A DNA stretch of 64,000 bases, taken from NCBI GenBank assembly GCA_049840515.1, contig JASGKW010000013.1:1-64000 (forward strand). Reading direction: 5' to 3'. The translations under genes and the position numbers were made by a program. This stretch comes from Muricomes sp049840515. GTDB taxonomy: Bacteria; Bacillota; Clostridia; Lachnospirales; Lachnospiraceae. The notes beneath the pieces were generated by a model. That model was not told the DNA's origin, searched no databases, and was given only the letters and a program-made list of their open reading frames with translations. Positions 35,850 to 45,946 of the stretch are shown here, one piece after another (positions within the stretch are counted from its first letter, which is position 1; each line of letters opens with the position of its first letter).

Positions 35850-36683
35850 CTAGTTTCCTTTCATTTTGTTGCGCAATGTCTTCATGAAACTTTCTTTGCT
35901 AAGCTTTACCAATTTCGTTGTTTCCGCTGCTTTTTTTATAAAAACCCTGTTTCCGGTCACAAGCGGAATGGTTTTCATGCCATCAAATGTAGCAACGGCA
36001 TTTTCCACCTCGGTGTACCTTCCCTGTCCTATCTCCACCTCAATGGTATCCTCAGATGATAATACAATACTTCTTGTGCTCAACGCATGGGGGCAGATAG
36101 GCGTTATCACAAACATACTGGCAGTTGGCTCCACAATAGGACCTCCCGCTGAAAGATTATAGCCTGTGCTCCCGGTAGGCGTGGAGACAATTACACCGTC
36201 TGCCTGATAACTGTTCACCAGCTCCCCATTGACATAAATGTTAAAATTCATAACACGGAATGAGCCTTCTCTTGTCACCACAATATCATTCACCGCTGTG
36301 TGATGCCCCAGACCTACCACCCGGCCCCGCATCATCATGCGTTCTTCAATAACAGGCTGGGAATGAAACAGTATATCCAAAGCTCTCCGAAAATCATGAA
36401 GCTCCACTTCCGTCAAATATCCCAGAGTTCCCAGATTTATGCCAAGAATCGGAATATCGTGTCCCTCCAGTTCTCTTGCTGAGCGGATAAAAGTCCCGTC
36501 TCCCCCCAGAACCAGCGCACAATCTATCCCATCCGGTATGGTTCCATGTATAATATTTCCATCCTCATCTTTCTGGGACAAAATACCTGTCTTTCCATTT
36601 TCCTTGATATATTGCAATATTTCATTTGTGATGCGAAAATCGGCATCTTTTAGTTTATTTGTTATAATGTAAAAGTTATCCAT
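35850..36683 (-). CDS. nadK: NAD kinase
   Basis: Phosphorylates NAD to NADP. Motifs: LVLGGDGTFIRSA, GINLGTLGYLTEV, the NDIVVTREG segment, and TPTGSTGYNLSAGGPIV. The start is the ATG at 36683 (MDNFYIITNKLKD) preceded by GAGG and lying 10 bases after the tlyA stop; the longer in-frame extension overlaps tlyA and has no ribosome site. About 277 residues, normal for the family. Confidence 0.93.
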   Translation of the reverse strand: MDNFYIITNKLKDADFRITNEILQYIKENGKTGILSQKDEDGNIIHGTIPDGIDCALVLGGDGTFIRSARELEGHDIPILGINLGTLGYLTEVELHDFRRALDILFHSQPVIEERMMMRGRVVGLGHHTAVNDIVVTREGSFRVMNFNIYVNGELVNSYQADGVIVSTPTGSTGYNLSAGGPIVEPTASMFVITPICPHALSTRSIVLSSEDTIEVEIGQGRYTEVENAVATFDGMKTIPLVTGNRVFIKKAAETTKLVKLSKESFMKTLRNKMKGN

Positions 36684-36693
36684 TGCAGTCCTC

Positions 36694-37497
36694 TTATTTC
36701 GCCAATATTTCAAATGCTTCTTCTACCACTGTTTTTAAATCAATTTGTATTTCAGGAGCACTTCCCCTGCATTTTTTTAAATGTATCAGATATTCAATAT
36801 TGCCCTCAGGTCCCTTGATTGGCGAAAAATCAATATTTTTCACTTCAAATCCGATAGAATTGGCATATCCCGCCACCTTCTCTATCACCTCATGGTGAGT
36901 ACTCTTCTCCCGGACTACCCCTTTCTTTCCAACCTTTTCTCTGCCCGCTTCAAACTGGGGCTTAATAAGAGCTACAATTTCTCCATCCTCTTTCAGATAA
37001 TTGCGGATGGGCTCCAGCACCTTTATCAGGGAGATAAAAGAAACGTCTATGGAAGAAAAGTCAATGGGTTCCCCAATATCCTCAGGAGTAACGTAGCGGA
37101 TATTCGTTTTTTCCATACATACAACACGTTCGTCCTGTCTCAGCTTCCAGTCAAGCTGTCCTCTGCCCACATCAATGGCAAACACCTTCAGAGCGCCATT
37201 TTGCAGCATACAGTCGGTAAATCCGCCTGTGGAAGAACCCACGTCGGTGCACACCTTTTTGTCCACACTCACATCAAATTTTGCAAGAGCCTTTTCCAGC
37301 TTCAGCCCGCCTCTGCTCACATAAGGCAGGAGATTTCCCCTGACTTCAATTTGAGCCTCCTCCGAAAACGCAGAGCCGGCTTTATCTTCCCTCTCGCCGT
37401 CCACAAAAACATTTCCAGACATGATAATAGCTTTTGCCTTTTCTCTGGATTCTGCCAGATTTCGTTTCACCAGCAGCACATCTAATCTTTCTTTCAT
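36694..37497 (-). CDS. tlyA: TlyA family rRNA methyltransferase / hemolysin A homologue
   Basis: A 267-residue protein with an N-terminal S4 RNA-binding domain (RLDVLLVKRNLAESREKAK) and an FtsJ-like SAM-dependent methyltransferase domain (CTDVGSSTGGFTDCML, FAIDVGRGQLDWKL). TlyA proteins 2'-O-methylate 16S and 23S rRNA in some bacteria. Located between dxs and nadK, as in many clostridia. Confidence 0.9.
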   Translation of the reverse strand: MKERLDVLLVKRNLAESREKAKAIIMSGNVFVDGEREDKAGSAFSEEAQIEVRGNLLPYVSRGGLKLEKALAKFDVSVDKKVCTDVGSSTGGFTDCMLQNGALKVFAIDVGRGQLDWKLRQDERVVCMEKTNIRYVTPEDIGEPIDFSSIDVSFISLIKVLEPIRNYLKEDGEIVALIKPQFEAGREKVGKKGVVREKSTHHEVIEKVAGYANSIGFEVKNIDFSPIKGPEGNIEYLIHLKKCRGSAPEIQIDLKTVVEEAFEILAK

Positions 37498-37532
37498 TTT
37501 ATTTATTATCCTACTCTTTTTATTGTCAAAAC

Positions 37533-39398
37533 TTATCTGGTCACATAATTTGTAATTATTTTTTTCACAATACTGTCACAGCTTAATCCCACTTCTCTGC
37601 GAAGAACATCCACGCTGCCGTGCTCTACATAATCATCAGGAATTCCCATATTAAGTACATGGACATCAGAGCGGGACTGGGACATATGTGCCAGCACCTG
37701 CTCCCCATATCCGCCGTTTAAAACATTTTCTTCTATGGTCACAAAAAGAGTATGGTCTTCTGCCATCTGGTCTAACACCTCTGTGTCCAAAGGCTTCACA
37801 AACCGGGCATTCACAAGGCTGCAGTTATAGCCGATTTCTTTTAGTTCTGTCCGAACCTCCTCCGCGAGAGGTGCCATATGTCCCACAAAGAAAATAGCAA
37901 TATCTGCCTCCTCATAGAGAATCTCACTCTTTCCATATACAACAGGTGTACGGAAGTTTCTCAAACCTTCGTAAGCCTCACCTCTCGGATAACGCAGGGC
38001 AATGGGATATTCAAAATCCACCGCAAACCTCACCATATCCGCCATTTCCCAGCGGTTTTTGGGTGACATAACCGTCATATTCGGAATGGTAGACAAAAAC
38101 GATAAGTCAAACAGACCCTGGTGAGTCTCGCCATCGCTTCCCACCAGCCCGCCCCTGTCTATGGCCAGAAAAACAGGGAGCTTCTGCAGACAGATATCAT
38201 GAATCGCCTGATCATATGCCCGCTGTAAAAAAGAAGAATAGAGGGCGACTACCGGCTTCATTCCCCCCGCCGCAAGACCTGCCGCGAAAGTGAGGGCATG
38301 CTGTTCTGCAATTCCCACATCAAAAAACCGGTCCGGAAAATGTTTCTGGAAACGGGAGAGACCTGTCCCGTCACCCATGGCTGCCGTGATAGCAGTCACT
38401 TTCTCGTCATGCCGTGCAGCATCACAGAGCACCTTGGAAAATACATCTGTATAGCTGTCCTTGTGGGCAGCATCTTTTGATGCCCCAGTCTCTATTTCAA
38501 AGGGGCCTGTCCCGTGAAAGCGGGACGGATTTTCCTCCGCAGGGGCATATCCTTTCCCCTTTTTGGTGAGAACATGGACAATAACCGCGTGATTTACCCG
38601 CTTTGCTTCATTTAAAATCTTGCACAGCTTTTTCACATCATGCCCTTCCACAGGGCCAAGATAGGTGATTCCCATATCTTCAAAAAACATGCCCGGAACG
38701 ACAAGCTGTTTGATACCACTTTTTGTCTTCTTCATCTGATGCAGGATTTTTTCACCCTGCACAGGTATTTTCAGAAGCGTATCTTCCACACCTTTTTTCA
38801 GCCCTGTGTAGGCCTGGGCAGTCCTCAGACCATTCAAGTACTTGGACATACCGCCCACATTTTCAGAAATTGACATATTATTATCGTTGAGAACAATAAT
38901 AAAATTACTCTTCAGGCGGGACGCATTGTTCAAAGCCTCATAGGCCATACCGCCGGTCATGGCGCCGTCTCCGATAACAGAGACGACTGAATGTGACTCC
39001 CCAAGAATGTCTCTGGCTGCCACATATCCCATGCCCGCTGAAATAGAAGTTGAGCTGTGCCCTGTGTCAAAGGCATCACAGTCACTCTCTTTTCTTTTCG
39101 GAAAACCACTCATTCCCCCATACTTGCGCAGTTCATCAAAGCCCGCCTGGCGTCCTGTCAGCAGCTTATGGGTGTACGCCTGATGTCCCACATCCCAGAT
39201 TAGCTTATCCTCCGGCAGCGAAAACACAAGGTGCAGTGCCATTGTAAGCTCCACCACCCCCAGATTGGATGCCAGATGGCCCCCTGTCTTGCTGATTTTC
39301 TCAATCAGAAACTCCCGGATTTCTGTTGATAAAAGCTCCAGTTCTTCCGGGGTGAGTTTCTTAATATCGTTTTCTTTCTGAATTTTCTCTAATACCAT
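37533..39398 (-). CDS. dxs: 1-Deoxy-D-xylulose-5-phosphate synthase
   Basis: The thiamine-diphosphate enzyme condensing pyruvate and glyceraldehyde 3-phosphate, first step of the MEP isoprenoid pathway. Motifs: KTGGHLASNLGVVEL, WDVGHQAYTHK, GDGAMTGGMAYEALN (ThDP), FDVGIAEQHALTFAAG and DRGGLVGSDGETHQG. Length 621 residues. Downstream of ispA in the same operon, so precursor and prenyl-chain steps are coexpressed. Confidence 0.96.
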   Translation of the reverse strand: MVLEKIQKENDIKKLTPEELELLSTEIREFLIEKISKTGGHLASNLGVVELTMALHLVFSLPEDKLIWDVGHQAYTHKLLTGRQAGFDELRKYGGMSGFPKRKESDCDAFDTGHSSTSISAGMGYVAARDILGESHSVVSVIGDGAMTGGMAYEALNNASRLKSNFIIVLNDNNMSISENVGGMSKYLNGLRTAQAYTGLKKGVEDTLLKIPVQGEKILHQMKKTKSGIKQLVVPGMFFEDMGITYLGPVEGHDVKKLCKILNEAKRVNHAVIVHVLTKKGKGYAPAEENPSRFHGTGPFEIETGASKDAAHKDSYTDVFSKVLCDAARHDEKVTAITAAMGDGTGLSRFQKHFPDRFFDVGIAEQHALTFAAGLAAGGMKPVVALYSSFLQRAYDQAIHDICLQKLPVFLAIDRGGLVGSDGETHQGLFDLSFLSTIPNMTVMSPKNRWEMADMVRFAVDFEYPIALRYPRGEAYEGLRNFRTPVVYGKSEILYEEADIAIFFVGHMAPLAEEVRTELKEIGYNCSLVNARFVKPLDTEVLDQMAEDHTLFVTIEENVLNGGYGEQVLAHMSQSRSDVHVLNMGIPDDYVEHGSVDVLRREVGLSCDSIVKKIITNYVTR

Positions 39399-39455
39399 AA
39401 TGAACCCTCTTAGATGAGATTTCTTCCCATCCTGGTGAAATGGGTATTCCCATGT

Positions 39456-40346
39456 TTAATAATTTCTATCTATCAATGATTCCAGCAACTGGGATAAATA
39501 TTCGTCCTTTGGCTTAAGGCTCATAAGCTGCTGCACTGCTTCACGTGAAATCTTCTCCACCAGCGCTTTTGCTTCCTCCAGCCCCTTCCAGGTGACATAG
39601 GTTGTCTTTTCATTTTTTTCATCACTGTGTATGGGCTTTCCAAGCACCTCAACAGTACTCGTAACATCCAGAATGTCATCCTGAATCTGAAAAGCAAGGC
39701 CCGTCTTGCCGGCAATTTCTTCTATTATTTTTATCTGCTTTTCATCTGCCCCCGCAAGAACAGCTCCAATCATCATAGATGCCTCGATGAGAGCGCCTGT
39801 TTTCAGTTTATAAATAAAATCCAACACTTCCCCGGATATGTTTTCCCCCGCAGACTTTACATCCACCACCTGTCCGCCAATCATCCCATAAATGCCGGAT
39901 TTCCCCGCAAGTATCTGGATTGCCTTTCCTATCTGAAAACTTTTCTCAGGCTCCATGTCAAAGGCTCTGGATGCAGTCTCAAAGGCATAGTTGAGAAGCG
40001 CGTCACCGGCGAGAATTCCCATATCCTCACCGTACACAATATGAGTTGTCTTTCTTCCCCTGCGGTAATCATCATTATCCATGGCAGGAAGATCATCGTG
40101 GACAAGCGAATAGGTGTGAATCATCTCCATAGCCGCCATAAAAGGCTCTATTATCTGCCCCTGTCCGCCAAAAAGAGCGTAAGTTTCTTTCATCAGCATA
40201 GGGCGGAGACGTTTTCCACCCGCCATAACACTGTACTCCATCGCCTCCATAATCACAGACTGATGTCCCTGTGCTTTCGGAAGGTAAGCACCCAATATGC
40301 TTTCGATTTCCTTTACTTTTCTTTCATTTATTTCCTTAAAACTCAT
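39456..40346 (-). CDS. ispA: Polyprenyl (farnesyl/geranylgeranyl) diphosphate synthase
   Basis: Condenses IPP with allylic diphosphates. Aspartate-rich motifs: LVHDDLPAMDNDDYRRG (first) and FQIQDDILDV (second). The GGKRLRPML segment binds substrate. At 296 residues it fits IspA-type synthases. Its ATG lies within the end of xseB (11-base overlap), with GGAG upstream. Confidence 0.94.
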   Translation of the reverse strand: MSFKEINERKVKEIESILGAYLPKAQGHQSVIMEAMEYSVMAGGKRLRPMLMKETYALFGGQGQIIEPFMAAMEMIHTYSLVHDDLPAMDNDDYRRGRKTTHIVYGEDMGILAGDALLNYAFETASRAFDMEPEKSFQIGKAIQILAGKSGIYGMIGGQVVDVKSAGENISGEVLDFIYKLKTGALIEASMMIGAVLAGADEKQIKIIEEIAGKTGLAFQIQDDILDVTSTVEVLGKPIHSDEKNEKTTYVTWKGLEEAKALVEKISREAVQQLMSLKPKDEYLSQLLESLIDRNY

Positions 40347-40569
40347 GAGCTTCTCCGTCTTCGTCTAAAATCTGCACTTTCTTTTCTACAGTATCTATAG
40401 TTTCATTGCACTGTCTTAACAGTGTCATGCCTTTCTGATAGAGCTGAAAAGACTCCTCCAGCGTAACTTCCTCTTTTTCCAGCCGGGAAACAACACTTTC
40501 CAGGCTTTCAAACAGTTCTTCCAGAGAAAGTTTATCCTCTTTTTGCACTTTATTCTCCTTCTCTGCCAC
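40336..40569 (-). CDS. xseB: Exodeoxyribonuclease VII small subunit
   Basis: A 77-residue helical protein with the family core LEELFESLESVVSRLEKEEVTLEES and YQKGMTLLRQCNETID (positions about 17-60). It partners XseA to degrade single-stranded DNA. It overlaps xseA by 20 bases upstream and ispA by 11 downstream. Confidence 0.92.
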   Translation of the reverse strand: MAEKENKVQKEDKLSLEELFESLESVVSRLEKEEVTLEESFQLYQKGMTLLRQCNETIDTVEKKVQILDEDGEAHEF

Positions 40570-41774
40570 CTGGTTTCACCTCCGCTTTGCTTTTTACCTC
40601 TCCGTGTATATATCCATCGGTCACATAAATCTGAATTGAATCCCCTGGGGAGACCTGTTTCACAGATTTGATGTTCTTCCCCTTTGCATCCTCTATATAA
40701 GAGTAGCCATGATTTAGCTTTTCTAACGGTGAAAGACCTTTCATCTGCTGCAAATACAGGGCAAACTGGTGTTTTTTTCTCTCCAGACGGTTTTGCATCA
40801 GCATGCGCAGCCTCTGCTCCATATCCGCCGCCCGCTGTCTCTTCTCCGTAAGTTTCTGCCGGGGATGTGCAAACCGCAATTTCAAGGCGGCCTGCTCGCA
40901 TCTTACTCTTTCCCCGGAAATTCTCTGCCCTATATTTCTTCTCAGGCGCATATCATATTCCCGCATCAGACCTGCGGTCCCCAAATATTCGTAGACAGCC
41001 AGCTCCGCCGCCGCCGAGGGGGTGGGTGCACGCAAATCAGCCACATAATCCGCGATGGTTGTATCTGTCTCATGTCCCACAGCAGAAATTACAGGTACAC
41101 TGCAATGAAAAATAGCTCTCGCCACAGCTTCCTCATTAAATGCCCACAAATCTTCGATAGAACCACCGCCCCGGCCCACAATCATCACATCCACGCCTGT
41201 CTTTTCCAGCGTCTCAATTCCCCTGACAATGCTTGCCGCCGCACCATCCCCCTGGACAAGGGCAGGGTACAGAATCAACTGTACATAAGGATTTCTTCTG
41301 GATGCAATGTTGATGATATCCCGGACTGCCGCCCCGGTAGGTGCTGTCACAATCCCCACCTTCCTCGCATATCTTGGGATGGACTGCTTGTATTCAGGTG
41401 CAAACATGCCCATCTCTTCCAGTTCCCGCTTTAAATTTTCAAACTTCTCATAGAGAAGTCCCGCCCCGTCCAAAATGATTTCTTTGGCATAGAGCTCGAT
41501 ATCTCCCGTCTCTTTCATAGACACTTATCTGTCCCAGGACAATTACCTGCTGGCCCTCCTGCATTCTAAATGAAAGCCCTGACCTTGAACCAGCAAACAT
41601 TACACAGGGAATGGTCCCGGATTCATCTTTCAGAGAAAAATAAATATGTCCTGACGTGTGATACTTACAGTTTGAAACTTCGCCCTTGACATAAATCCGA
41701 TTCATCATAAAGTCCTGGGCAAACATATTCTTAATGTATACATTTACCTGCTTTACCGTATAGACATTGCGCAT
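40550..41774 (-). CDS. xseA: Exodeoxyribonuclease VII large subunit, frameshifted
   Basis: From the ATG at 41774 (AGGAG upstream) an OB-fold domain is read (VKGEVSNCKYHTSGHIYFSL, PCVMFAG). Near 41497 an extra base shifts the frame at YERDGRY. The next frame resumes at LYAKEIILDG and continues with VGIVTAPTGAAVRDI, GRGGGSIEDLWAFN, AVGHETDTTIAD, DLRAPTPSAAAEL and a long coiled-coil C-terminus to 40550. The restored length is about 407 residues, normal for XseA. Confidence 0.92.
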
Positions 41775-41802
41775 AATTATCTCCTGCTGTTATGGGAACC
41801 CT

Positions 41803-42258
41803 TTAGCTGAGTTTTTCTTCACTAGGGTCTGCCTCACTGCCGCTTGAATTCTCGTCGCTGCTTCCGGTCAGTTTTGCAAGCACCCCGTTGACAAAGGAAG
41901 GGCCTTCCTCGCCGCTGAATCCCTTGGCAAGCTCTACCGCTTCATTAATCGCCACACCTGTGGGTATATCCTCGTCCCACTTCATCTCGTAAACACCAAG
42001 GCGCAAAATTGTCAAATCCACCTTATTCATTCTCGTAGTCTTCCAGCCTGTTGTCTTCTCATTCAGAATCTGGTCGATTTCCGCCACCTTTTCTATAATT
42101 GCCAGAGTCTTCTCTTTTATATGCCTCTTCTCCTCCTCCGTGGCACTCTGGAGGTAATCAAGATAAAGGTCCTGATGCTCTGCTATATCTTCCTTGTCAA
42201 TAAACTCTATCTGAAACAGCATCTTAAAAATATGCTCTCTAAGTTCCCTTCTTACCAT
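41803..42258 (-). CDS. nusB: Transcription antitermination protein NusB
   Basis: An all-helical RNA-binding antitermination factor for rRNA operons. The start is the ATG at 42258 (MVRRELREHIFKMLFQIEFID) with AAAGGAG upstream; residues upstream in the same frame are not part of the family. Motifs: ERxxKG-like LRLGVYEMKWDEDIPTGVAI and NEAVELAKGFSGEEGPSFVN. About 151 residues including an acidic Ser/Glu tail. Confidence 0.92.
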   Translation of the reverse strand: MVRRELREHIFKMLFQIEFIDKEDIAEHQDLYLDYLQSATEEEKRHIKEKTLAIIEKVAEIDQILNEKTTGWKTTRMNKVDLTILRLGVYEMKWDEDIPTGVAINEAVELAKGFSGEEGPSFVNGVLAKLTGSSDENSSGSEADPSEEKLS

Positions 42259-42345
42259 ATTGGCTCCTTTCCATTCACATCCCTTTATATTCAAGGTGTA
42301 TCTTATTGAACTACTGATGTTCAATAAGTGTACCTTCCTGATAAT

Positions 42346-42371
42346 ATAAAAAAGGATGTCTTACGACATCC
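42346..42371 (-). terminator. asp23 terminator
   Basis: A 7-bp stem (GGATGTC with GACATCC) and four-base loop are followed on the minus strand by TTTTTTATA, 42 bases after the asp23-like stop. A separate 9-bp inverted repeat (CTTATTGAA / TTCAATAAG, 42302-42328) sits in the nusB leader. Confidence 0.75.
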
Positions 42372-42412
42372 CTCATTATACTACACATTCACTCCCCTTT
42401 GCAACGAAAAGG

Positions 42413-42796
42413 TTACTCCGGGGTTTCCATTTCCACACCTGCCACTTTGATGTTCACATCGGCCACTTCCAGCCCGGTCATGTTTTCTACGGCATTTTTT
42501 ACTTTTTCCTGAACTTTTGAGGAAATTTCCATAATGCTGTAGTTATATTTCAGGTTCAGCGCCAGTGATACAGTTACCACACCCTCAAGCACATCTACCT
42601 TCACACCTTTGGAAAGGTTCTTCATACCAAGTTTGCTGACCAGTTCATTTGTAATATTTCCAGCCATAGATGCCACTCCTTCAACTTCGGTGGCAGCAAG
42701 GGCAGCGATAATCGCAACTACTTCGTCCGCAATCTTTACCTCTCCCATGTTAGAATCATTCTGTATGGTATACGTATTTCTTTCGTCCTTTGACAT
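42413..42796 (-). CDS. Asp23/Gls24 family envelope-stress protein
   Basis: A 127-residue Asp23/DUF322 protein: GEVKIADEVVAIIAALAATE, VEGVASMAGN, VSLALNLKYNYSIMEISSKVQEKV (as separate segments) and a closing VADVNIKVAGVEM. Homologues associate with the membrane or cell wall and respond to alkaline or cell-wall stress. Located just upstream of nusB, as in Bacillus (yqhY) and clostridia. Confidence 0.88.
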   Translation of the reverse strand: MSKDERNTYTIQNDSNMGEVKIADEVVAIIAALAATEVEGVASMAGNITNELVSKLGMKNLSKGVKVDVLEGVVTVSLALNLKYNYSIMEISSKVQEKVKNAVENMTGLEVADVNIKVAGVEMETPE

Positions 42797-42917
42797 AGTA
42801 AAAACCTCCTGTTAATTTGCTTATGCACCTTGCGTCTGCTCATCCCAAACTTTGGCTGCATGGATGTTTCATCTTTATTCATTATAGCAAATATCCTTCT
42901 GTTTGAAAAGAACAATA

Positions 42918-44510
42918 TCAGGACCGTCCAAATTCAGAGAGCTGCAGGTCTTTATTTCTGTCCAGAGTCATGCGGATGCTCCACTCATGGGCAAATAAAA
43001 GTAAAGGTCTGCCTTTTAAGTCCTTAATCTTCTTCATATCAGAAGTTCCCACCAGCTTATCTATGTTGATTTCCTTATTTTCAATCCAGCGGATATGCTC
43101 ATAGGGCAGGTTCTCCAGTCTGATTTCCACATTATATTCGCTCTGCAGCCGGTATTTCAGCACATCAAATTGCAGGACACCTACCACACCTACTATAATT
43201 TCCTCCATTCCAGTGTTAAATTCCTGGAATATCTGAATCGCACCTTCCTGTGCTATCTGATTGATTCCTTTTACGAATTGTTTACGCTTCATGGTATCCA
43301 TCTGCCTTACCCTGGCAAAATGCTCAGGGGCAAAGGTTGGTATTCCTTCATAGGTGAACTTGTCCTTTGAAACAGTCAGCGTATCCCCAATTGAGAAGAT
43401 TCCCGGGTCAAATACGCCGATAATATCACCGCCATAGGCTTTATCAATCATTTTCCTCTCGCTGGCCATCATCTGCTGGGGCTGGGAAAGGCGCACTTCC
43501 TTCCCTCCCTGAACATGATATACAGACATGCCGGCATCAAATTCACCAGAGCAGATTCTCATAAAGGCAATTCTGTCCCGGTGTGCTTTGTTCATATTTG
43601 CCTGAATCTTAAATACAAACGCAGAGAACTCTTTCTCTGTCATAGGATCGATTTCTCCCGCATCAGACATTCTCGGGAGCGGAGAACTTGTCATTTCCAG
43701 AAAATGCTGCAGGAAAGTTTCCACACCAAAGTTGGTCAGGGCAGAGCCAAAGAAAACGGGGGATAGCTGCCCTTTGTCCACCAGTTCCTGGTCAAACTCT
43801 GCGGCAGCACCATCCAGAAGCTCAATTTCTTCCTCCAGGGTTACCCTGGGCTCTGTCCCAAGTATCCAGTCCAGCTCTGGATTGTTGGCAGCAATCTTCT
43901 TTACTTCCCCAACAGAAGTTCCTTTCTGTGTATCTGAAAAAAGTTCCACCTCTTTTTTCTGTCTGTCATATACCCCTTTAAATTCTTTTCCTGAACCAAT
44001 AGGCCAGTTCATAGGACATGTGGCGATACCCAGTTCTTTCTCAATGTCATCCAGCAATTCAAAAGTATCCCTCGCCTCTCTGTCCATTTTGTTGATAAAA
44101 GTAAAAATCGGAATCTTCCTCATAACGCATACTTTAAACAGCTTGCGTGTCTGTGCCTCCACACCTTTGGAAGCATCAATAACCATAACCGCGGAGTCCG
44201 CCGCCATCAGAGTCCGGTAAGTGTCCTCGGAGAAATCCTGATGTCCCGGTGTATCCAGGATATTGATACAGTATCCGTCATAGTGAAACTGCATTACAGA
44301 GGAAGTAACAGAAATACCACGCTCCTTCTCAATCTCCATCCAATCCGAAACCGCATGCTTCGCAGTCGCTTTTCCTTTCACGGAGCCAGCCTGATTAATC
44401 GCGCCCCCGTAAAGCAGGAACTTTTCGGTGAGTGTAGTTTTACCTGCATCCGGGTGTGAAATAATGGCAAATGTCCTTCTTTTCTTTATTTCGTTTATAA
44501 CTTCTGACAT
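42918..44510 (-). CDS. prfC: Peptide chain release factor 3
   Basis: A GTPase recycling RF1/RF2 after termination. G1 SHPDAGKTTLTEKFL, effector segment RGISVTSSVMQF, G3 DTPGHQDFSEDTYR, G4 INKMDRE. The C-terminal RF3 domain includes FAPEHFARVRQMDTMKRKQF and GVLQFDVLKYRL. At 530 residues it has the full length. The reading frame is intact. Confidence 0.95.
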   Translation of the reverse strand: MSEVINEIKKRRTFAIISHPDAGKTTLTEKFLLYGGAINQAGSVKGKATAKHAVSDWMEIEKERGISVTSSVMQFHYDGYCINILDTPGHQDFSEDTYRTLMAADSAVMVIDASKGVEAQTRKLFKVCVMRKIPIFTFINKMDREARDTFELLDDIEKELGIATCPMNWPIGSGKEFKGVYDRQKKEVELFSDTQKGTSVGEVKKIAANNPELDWILGTEPRVTLEEEIELLDGAAAEFDQELVDKGQLSPVFFGSALTNFGVETFLQHFLEMTSSPLPRMSDAGEIDPMTEKEFSAFVFKIQANMNKAHRDRIAFMRICSGEFDAGMSVYHVQGGKEVRLSQPQQMMASERKMIDKAYGGDIIGVFDPGIFSIGDTLTVSKDKFTYEGIPTFAPEHFARVRQMDTMKRKQFVKGINQIAQEGAIQIFQEFNTGMEEIIVGVVGVLQFDVLKYRLQSEYNVEIRLENLPYEHIRWIENKEINIDKLVGTSDMKKIKDLKGRPLLLFAHEWSIRMTLDRNKDLQLSEFGRS

Positions 44511-44593
44511 AATTATAATCTCCAGTCTTCATTTAGCATACGAAATAATTTTATCACAAGAGGACAACCCGCGCAATTAATTATTTGTTCCAA

Positions 44594-44677
44594 ACAGTTC
44601 AGCCATGCACAGATATTCAAATATAAAATGTGCAGGCCGGCTTTTGACAGCCAACTCCAGCTCTATGGCTGAACTGT
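44594..44677. repeat. 13-bp inverted repeat; arm recurs after rpsO
   Basis: ACAGTTCAGCCAT (44594-44606) and its exact complement ATGGCTGAACTGT (44665-44677) bracket 58 bases that also contain a smaller GCAC/GTGC pairing. The arm ACAGTTCAGCCATG occurs again at 52147-52160. It could act as terminator of spoIIIAH, or be a small dispersed element. It fills most of the 195-base gap between prfC and spoIIIAH. Confidence 0.55.
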
Positions 44678-44705
44678 ATACTCAAACTATACAACCAAAC
44701 TACAA

Positions 44706-45326
44706 CTACTCTCCTCCTTCATGAATAGGGGTGATGACGATGTTTTCCGGCGCGATATTGGTTTTTCTTGTCACGATATCTTCAATCTGTGCGCGGTTGG
44801 CGTCTGTCAGTTCTGCACTTTTTACAACAATGTCCGCGGAATCTGCTGTCAGGCTTACTACGGACTCAGAAAATCCTTTAGATGCCATCAATGTCTCAAT
44901 TGTCACTTCCTGCTCAGAAAGCTGTGTCATCTGCACCATCTGTGCAATTGCATCCTGTTTTTCTGCATCACTGATGTTTGTGTTGTCAATGATAGACTGC
45001 AAGGTTTCTTTATTCTGGGCGCGAACCTGTTCTCTGGCTACTTTAGCCTGCGCTACAGTCTGGTCTGTCCCACCGCTTGTCAATACAGCCTCACCCGGTG
45101 TTCCCTCTACCTGTGAATCTGTGCTTGCGATATCTCCCGTGCCTGTTTCAATATCTTCCTCCGAAATATCCAAAAGCTCCTTATTTGCCAACTCTGCATT
45201 TGCCTCCGTAGCACTCTTCTCTGACTGTCCAAACAATCTGCCTGAATAATTCAGGTATCCGGCAATTGCAATCATAATGGCCAGTGTGGTAATAATAATC
45301 TGATTCTTCTTAAATAAACGCTTCAC
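44706..45326 (-). CDS. spoIIIAH: Stage III sporulation protein AH
   Basis: The mother-cell membrane partner of SpoIIQ in the feeding-tube channel. It has one N-terminal helix (IIITTLAIMIAIAGYL), a variable acidic linker, and a YscJ/FliF-like ring-forming domain with KETLQSIIDNTNISDAEKQDA, MASKGFSESVVSL and the closing IAPENIVITPIHEGG. Length 206 residues. Last gene of the spoIIIA operon. Confidence 0.93.
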   Translation of the reverse strand: MKRLFKKNQIIITTLAIMIAIAGYLNYSGRLFGQSEKSATEANAELANKELLDISEEDIETGTGDIASTDSQVEGTPGEAVLTSGGTDQTVAQAKVAREQVRAQNKETLQSIIDNTNISDAEKQDAIAQMVQMTQLSEQEVTIETLMASKGFSESVVSLTADSADIVVKSAELTDANRAQIEDIVTRKTNIAPENIVITPIHEGGE

Positions 45327-45340
45327 TTGGAATCCTCCTT

Positions 45341-45946
45341 CTATGTATCAGTTCGTTTCATTATTTTTATTTTATGCGCCTCTACACCGAATAATGCCTG
45401 GATTGCTTCTGTAATATTCTGCACAACCACCGGATTATCGCCGCCCTGGGCGATGACAACTACCCCCTCAATCTCCGGGGTCAGCTTTTTGCTCACATAG
45501 GGGGACTGGGAACCATCGGAAGACTGTGCATAGACACTTGTTCTATCTGCCGTGTTGTCCTGGACAGACCTTGTTCCGCCGGAGCTGTCCTCCTCCCTCG
45601 TAACCTGGTTGCTGCTCTGCTGATCCTTCTCCACCACTTTCTGACTGGAGGATTTTAATGTAATCACCACCTCCGCTTTTCCCACCCCCTGCACATATTC
45701 CAGCGCCCTGCCAACCCTTTTCTCCAGATACTGTTCATATTCCTCATCAAAATCAGAATTGGGATTCCCGGAGCTTTCAGAGATTTTGGGGTCGTCTGTA
45801 CGGTCTGATGTCTTTTTATCTGAAGTGGGAATAACAATTACTACAAGGAGGATTCCCACAAGCAAAAGTATTAAAAGCTGATTTTTCCCGGGAAGTTTGC
45901 TTTTATCCTTTAACTGCAGTAACAATTCTTTCCATTTATTCTCCAA
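45341..45946 (-). CDS. spoIIIAG: Stage III sporulation protein AG
   Basis: 201 residues: one membrane helix (QLLILLLVGILLVVIVI), a linker, and a ring-building domain with EQYLEKRVGRALEYVQGVGK and a conserved VVVIAQGGDNPVVVQNITEAI stretch shown here only by position (about 160-180). SpoIIIAG forms a large periplasmic-like ring in the intermembrane space. It overlaps spoIIIAF by 11 bases. Confidence 0.92.
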   Translation of the reverse strand: MENKWKELLLQLKDKSKLPGKNQLLILLLVGILLVVIVIPTSDKKTSDRTDDPKISESSGNPNSDFDEEYEQYLEKRVGRALEYVQGVGKAEVVITLKSSSQKVVEKDQQSSNQVTREEDSSGGTRSVQDNTADRTSVYAQSSDGSQSPYVSKKLTPEIEGVVVIAQGGDNPVVVQNITEAIQALFGVEAHKIKIMKRTDT